A DNA stretch of 64,000 nucleotides from Clostridium simiarum. Its GTDB lineage: Bacteria; Bacillota; Clostridia; Clostridiales; Clostridiaceae. Position numbers and translations under genes: made by a program. Within the stretch, counting starts at the first letter, position 1; each line of letters opens with the position of its first letter. Positions 63,233 through 64,000 of the stretch are shown here, piece by piece. Below the pieces are notes generated by a model, which saw only the letters and a program-made list of their open reading frames with translations, was not told the origin of the DNA and did not search any database. Location of the stretch: NCBI RefSeq assembly GCF_018919175.1, contig NZ_JAHLQL010000002.1:62001-126000 (forward strand), in the 5' to 3' direction.

Positions 63233-64000
63233 TTATCTCAAAAGTCTTTCCTCATTAGTTCCAAAAAGTATAGACTTTTGGCTTGGTATAAATTTACCTG
63301 TATTTTCATTTCTTCCTTGTAGATGATACCTGGCATCTTTATTACCAATACTATGGGCAGCCTTTTTTGATAGTTCAAAAAGTTCCTTATCTACACATCT
63401 ATTGATGATTAGGCTAAAGCTTGTATCATGAAAGGAGGATAACATAGAAACGTCACCATGATTATCTCCACTAACTATTAAAGGAGACTTGCCACCATGT
63501 TTTTTTACTAAAAATCTTTTAATGGTTTTAGTCTTTCCTTCACCTTGTGTTTGGTCATAATTTATTTTAAGTTCTGGCTTAATTAGGCCACCTTTATCTA
63601 TTTCAAGTTGCATACCAAATACATTTTCTTTTGGAATAATGTATCCAAACTTAGGATTTGAAGCAAATTCTCTAACCACATATAAATAAGAGGCGGAGCA
63701 GATATAAACATCTATTCCATTATACATTAAGGTTTTATAAAGATTTTGCATCTCTTTTATTGGTTTAATACCGCTATTAAAGGTAACAGATACAATTCCA
63801 GATTTACCTTCTAAACCTAGGGGACTTGTCCAGGTAGTTCTATTAATTTCATGTTTTAACCAGTAAATAATTGATTCCTCAGATAACTTAGAAACTTCAT
63901 CAACTGTCATTCCAGAAAAAAGATATATTACCCAAGGGTAACTTACATCTAAATCAAAGGAATCACTTATGGCATCATAAAGATATCTAGTTTTGGCTAT
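63233..64000 (-). CDS. HAD-family phosphatase, 5' end outside the window
   Basis: At least 255 codons; the frame is open to the right edge, so the ATG at 63908-63910 is internal, not the start. Motif II serine/threonine is in VYICSAS, and the acidic motif is LIVSGDNHGDVSML (G-D-x3-D). Motif I (DxD) lies beyond the edge. The layout fits HAD-IB (phosphoserine phosphatase-like) enzymes. Substrate unknown. No link to the bacteriocin operon is shown, as an inverted repeat separates them. Confidence 0.75.
   Translation of the reverse strand: MAKTRYLYDAISDSFDLDVSYPWVIYLFSGMTVDEVSKLSEESIIYWLKHEINRTTWTSPLGLEGKSGIVSVTFNSGIKPIKEMQNLYKTLMYNGIDVYICSASYLYVVREFASNPKFGYIIPKENVFGMQLEIDKGGLIKPELKINYDQTQGEGKTKTIKRFLVKKHGGKSPLIVSGDNHGDVSMLSSFHDTSFSLIINRCVDKELFELSKKAAHSIGNKDARYHLQGRNENTGKFIPSQKSILFGTNEERLLR

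Overview
The window is AT-rich, gene-dense DNA of a cluster I Clostridium, an anaerobic spore-former that ferments amino acids. The evidence is direct: AGGAGG-type ribosome binding sites, frequent TTG and GTG starts, a CwlD-type spore cortex amidase, butyrate kinase and phosphotransbutyrylase, ferredoxin-linked 2-oxoacid oxidoreductase subunits, and a complete methylaspartate (glutamate mutase) route. C. tetani, C. cochlearium, C. tetanomorphum and C. botulinum group III carry this route, but I cannot fix the species by reading alone. No rRNA, tRNA, CRISPR array, insertion sequence or prophage was seen.

Layout. 1-7010: distal spc operon and alpha operon (rpmD end, rplO, secY, adk, map, a KOW protein, infA, rpmJ, rpsM, rpsK, rpsD, rpoA, rplQ). 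7178-11457: ecfA1-ecfA2-ecfT, truA, then rplM-rpsI behind a clear promoter and leader. 11647-14995: Na/phosphate symporter homologue, cwlD and a convergent DUF3048 gene. 15294-28024: the glutamate fermentation island. It runs from a GntR regulator through glmS, glmL, glmE, mal, a two-subunit fumarase-like mesaconase, citD, citE, citF, citC and citX to citG, and converts glutamate to acetate and pyruvate via 3-methylaspartate, mesaconate and citramalate. 28043-32997: a TPR protein, then a sigma-54 activator with an HPr-like domain divergent from ptsI. 33168-37871: an ECF sigma/anti-sigma pair, a TPR membrane protein and isoaspartyl dipeptidase. 38001-39203: thioredoxin and a thioredoxin-reductase-like protein lacking the usual NADPH motif. 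39282-40984: two minus-strand envelope genes. 41344-45149: cdaA-cdaR (c-di-AMP synthesis) and a FAD oxidoreductase. 45295-52034: buk-ptb-buk2, then a P-loop ATPase with a four-subunit VOR-type 2-oxoacid:ferredoxin oxidoreductase. 52248-57888: a YhbD-like HTH protein, a bactofilin-like protein, DUF2089 and SHOCT-like small proteins and an ABC-2 exporter. 58076-59422: glmM. 59599-62926, minus strand: a lactococcin-972-type bacteriocin with its DUF1430 membrane protein and ABC ATPase. 63233-64000: a HAD phosphatase cut by the window edge.

How it fits together. Glutamate carbon leaves the methylaspartate pathway as acetate and pyruvate. The VOR-type oxidoreductase makes acyl-CoA and reduced ferredoxin from 2-oxoacids, and Ptb with the two kinases can turn acyl-CoA into acid plus ATP. 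The thioredoxin reductase homologue may draw electrons from ferredoxin. The best regulatory signals are a sigma-54 promoter with palindromic upstream sites before ptsI, an ECF-type promoter before the ECF sigma gene, a palindrome at the GntR promoter, a CsoR/CstR-like site before trxA, a palindrome inside the yhbD-like promoter, and structured leaders before rpsM, rplM, ptsI, buk and the bacteriocin gene.
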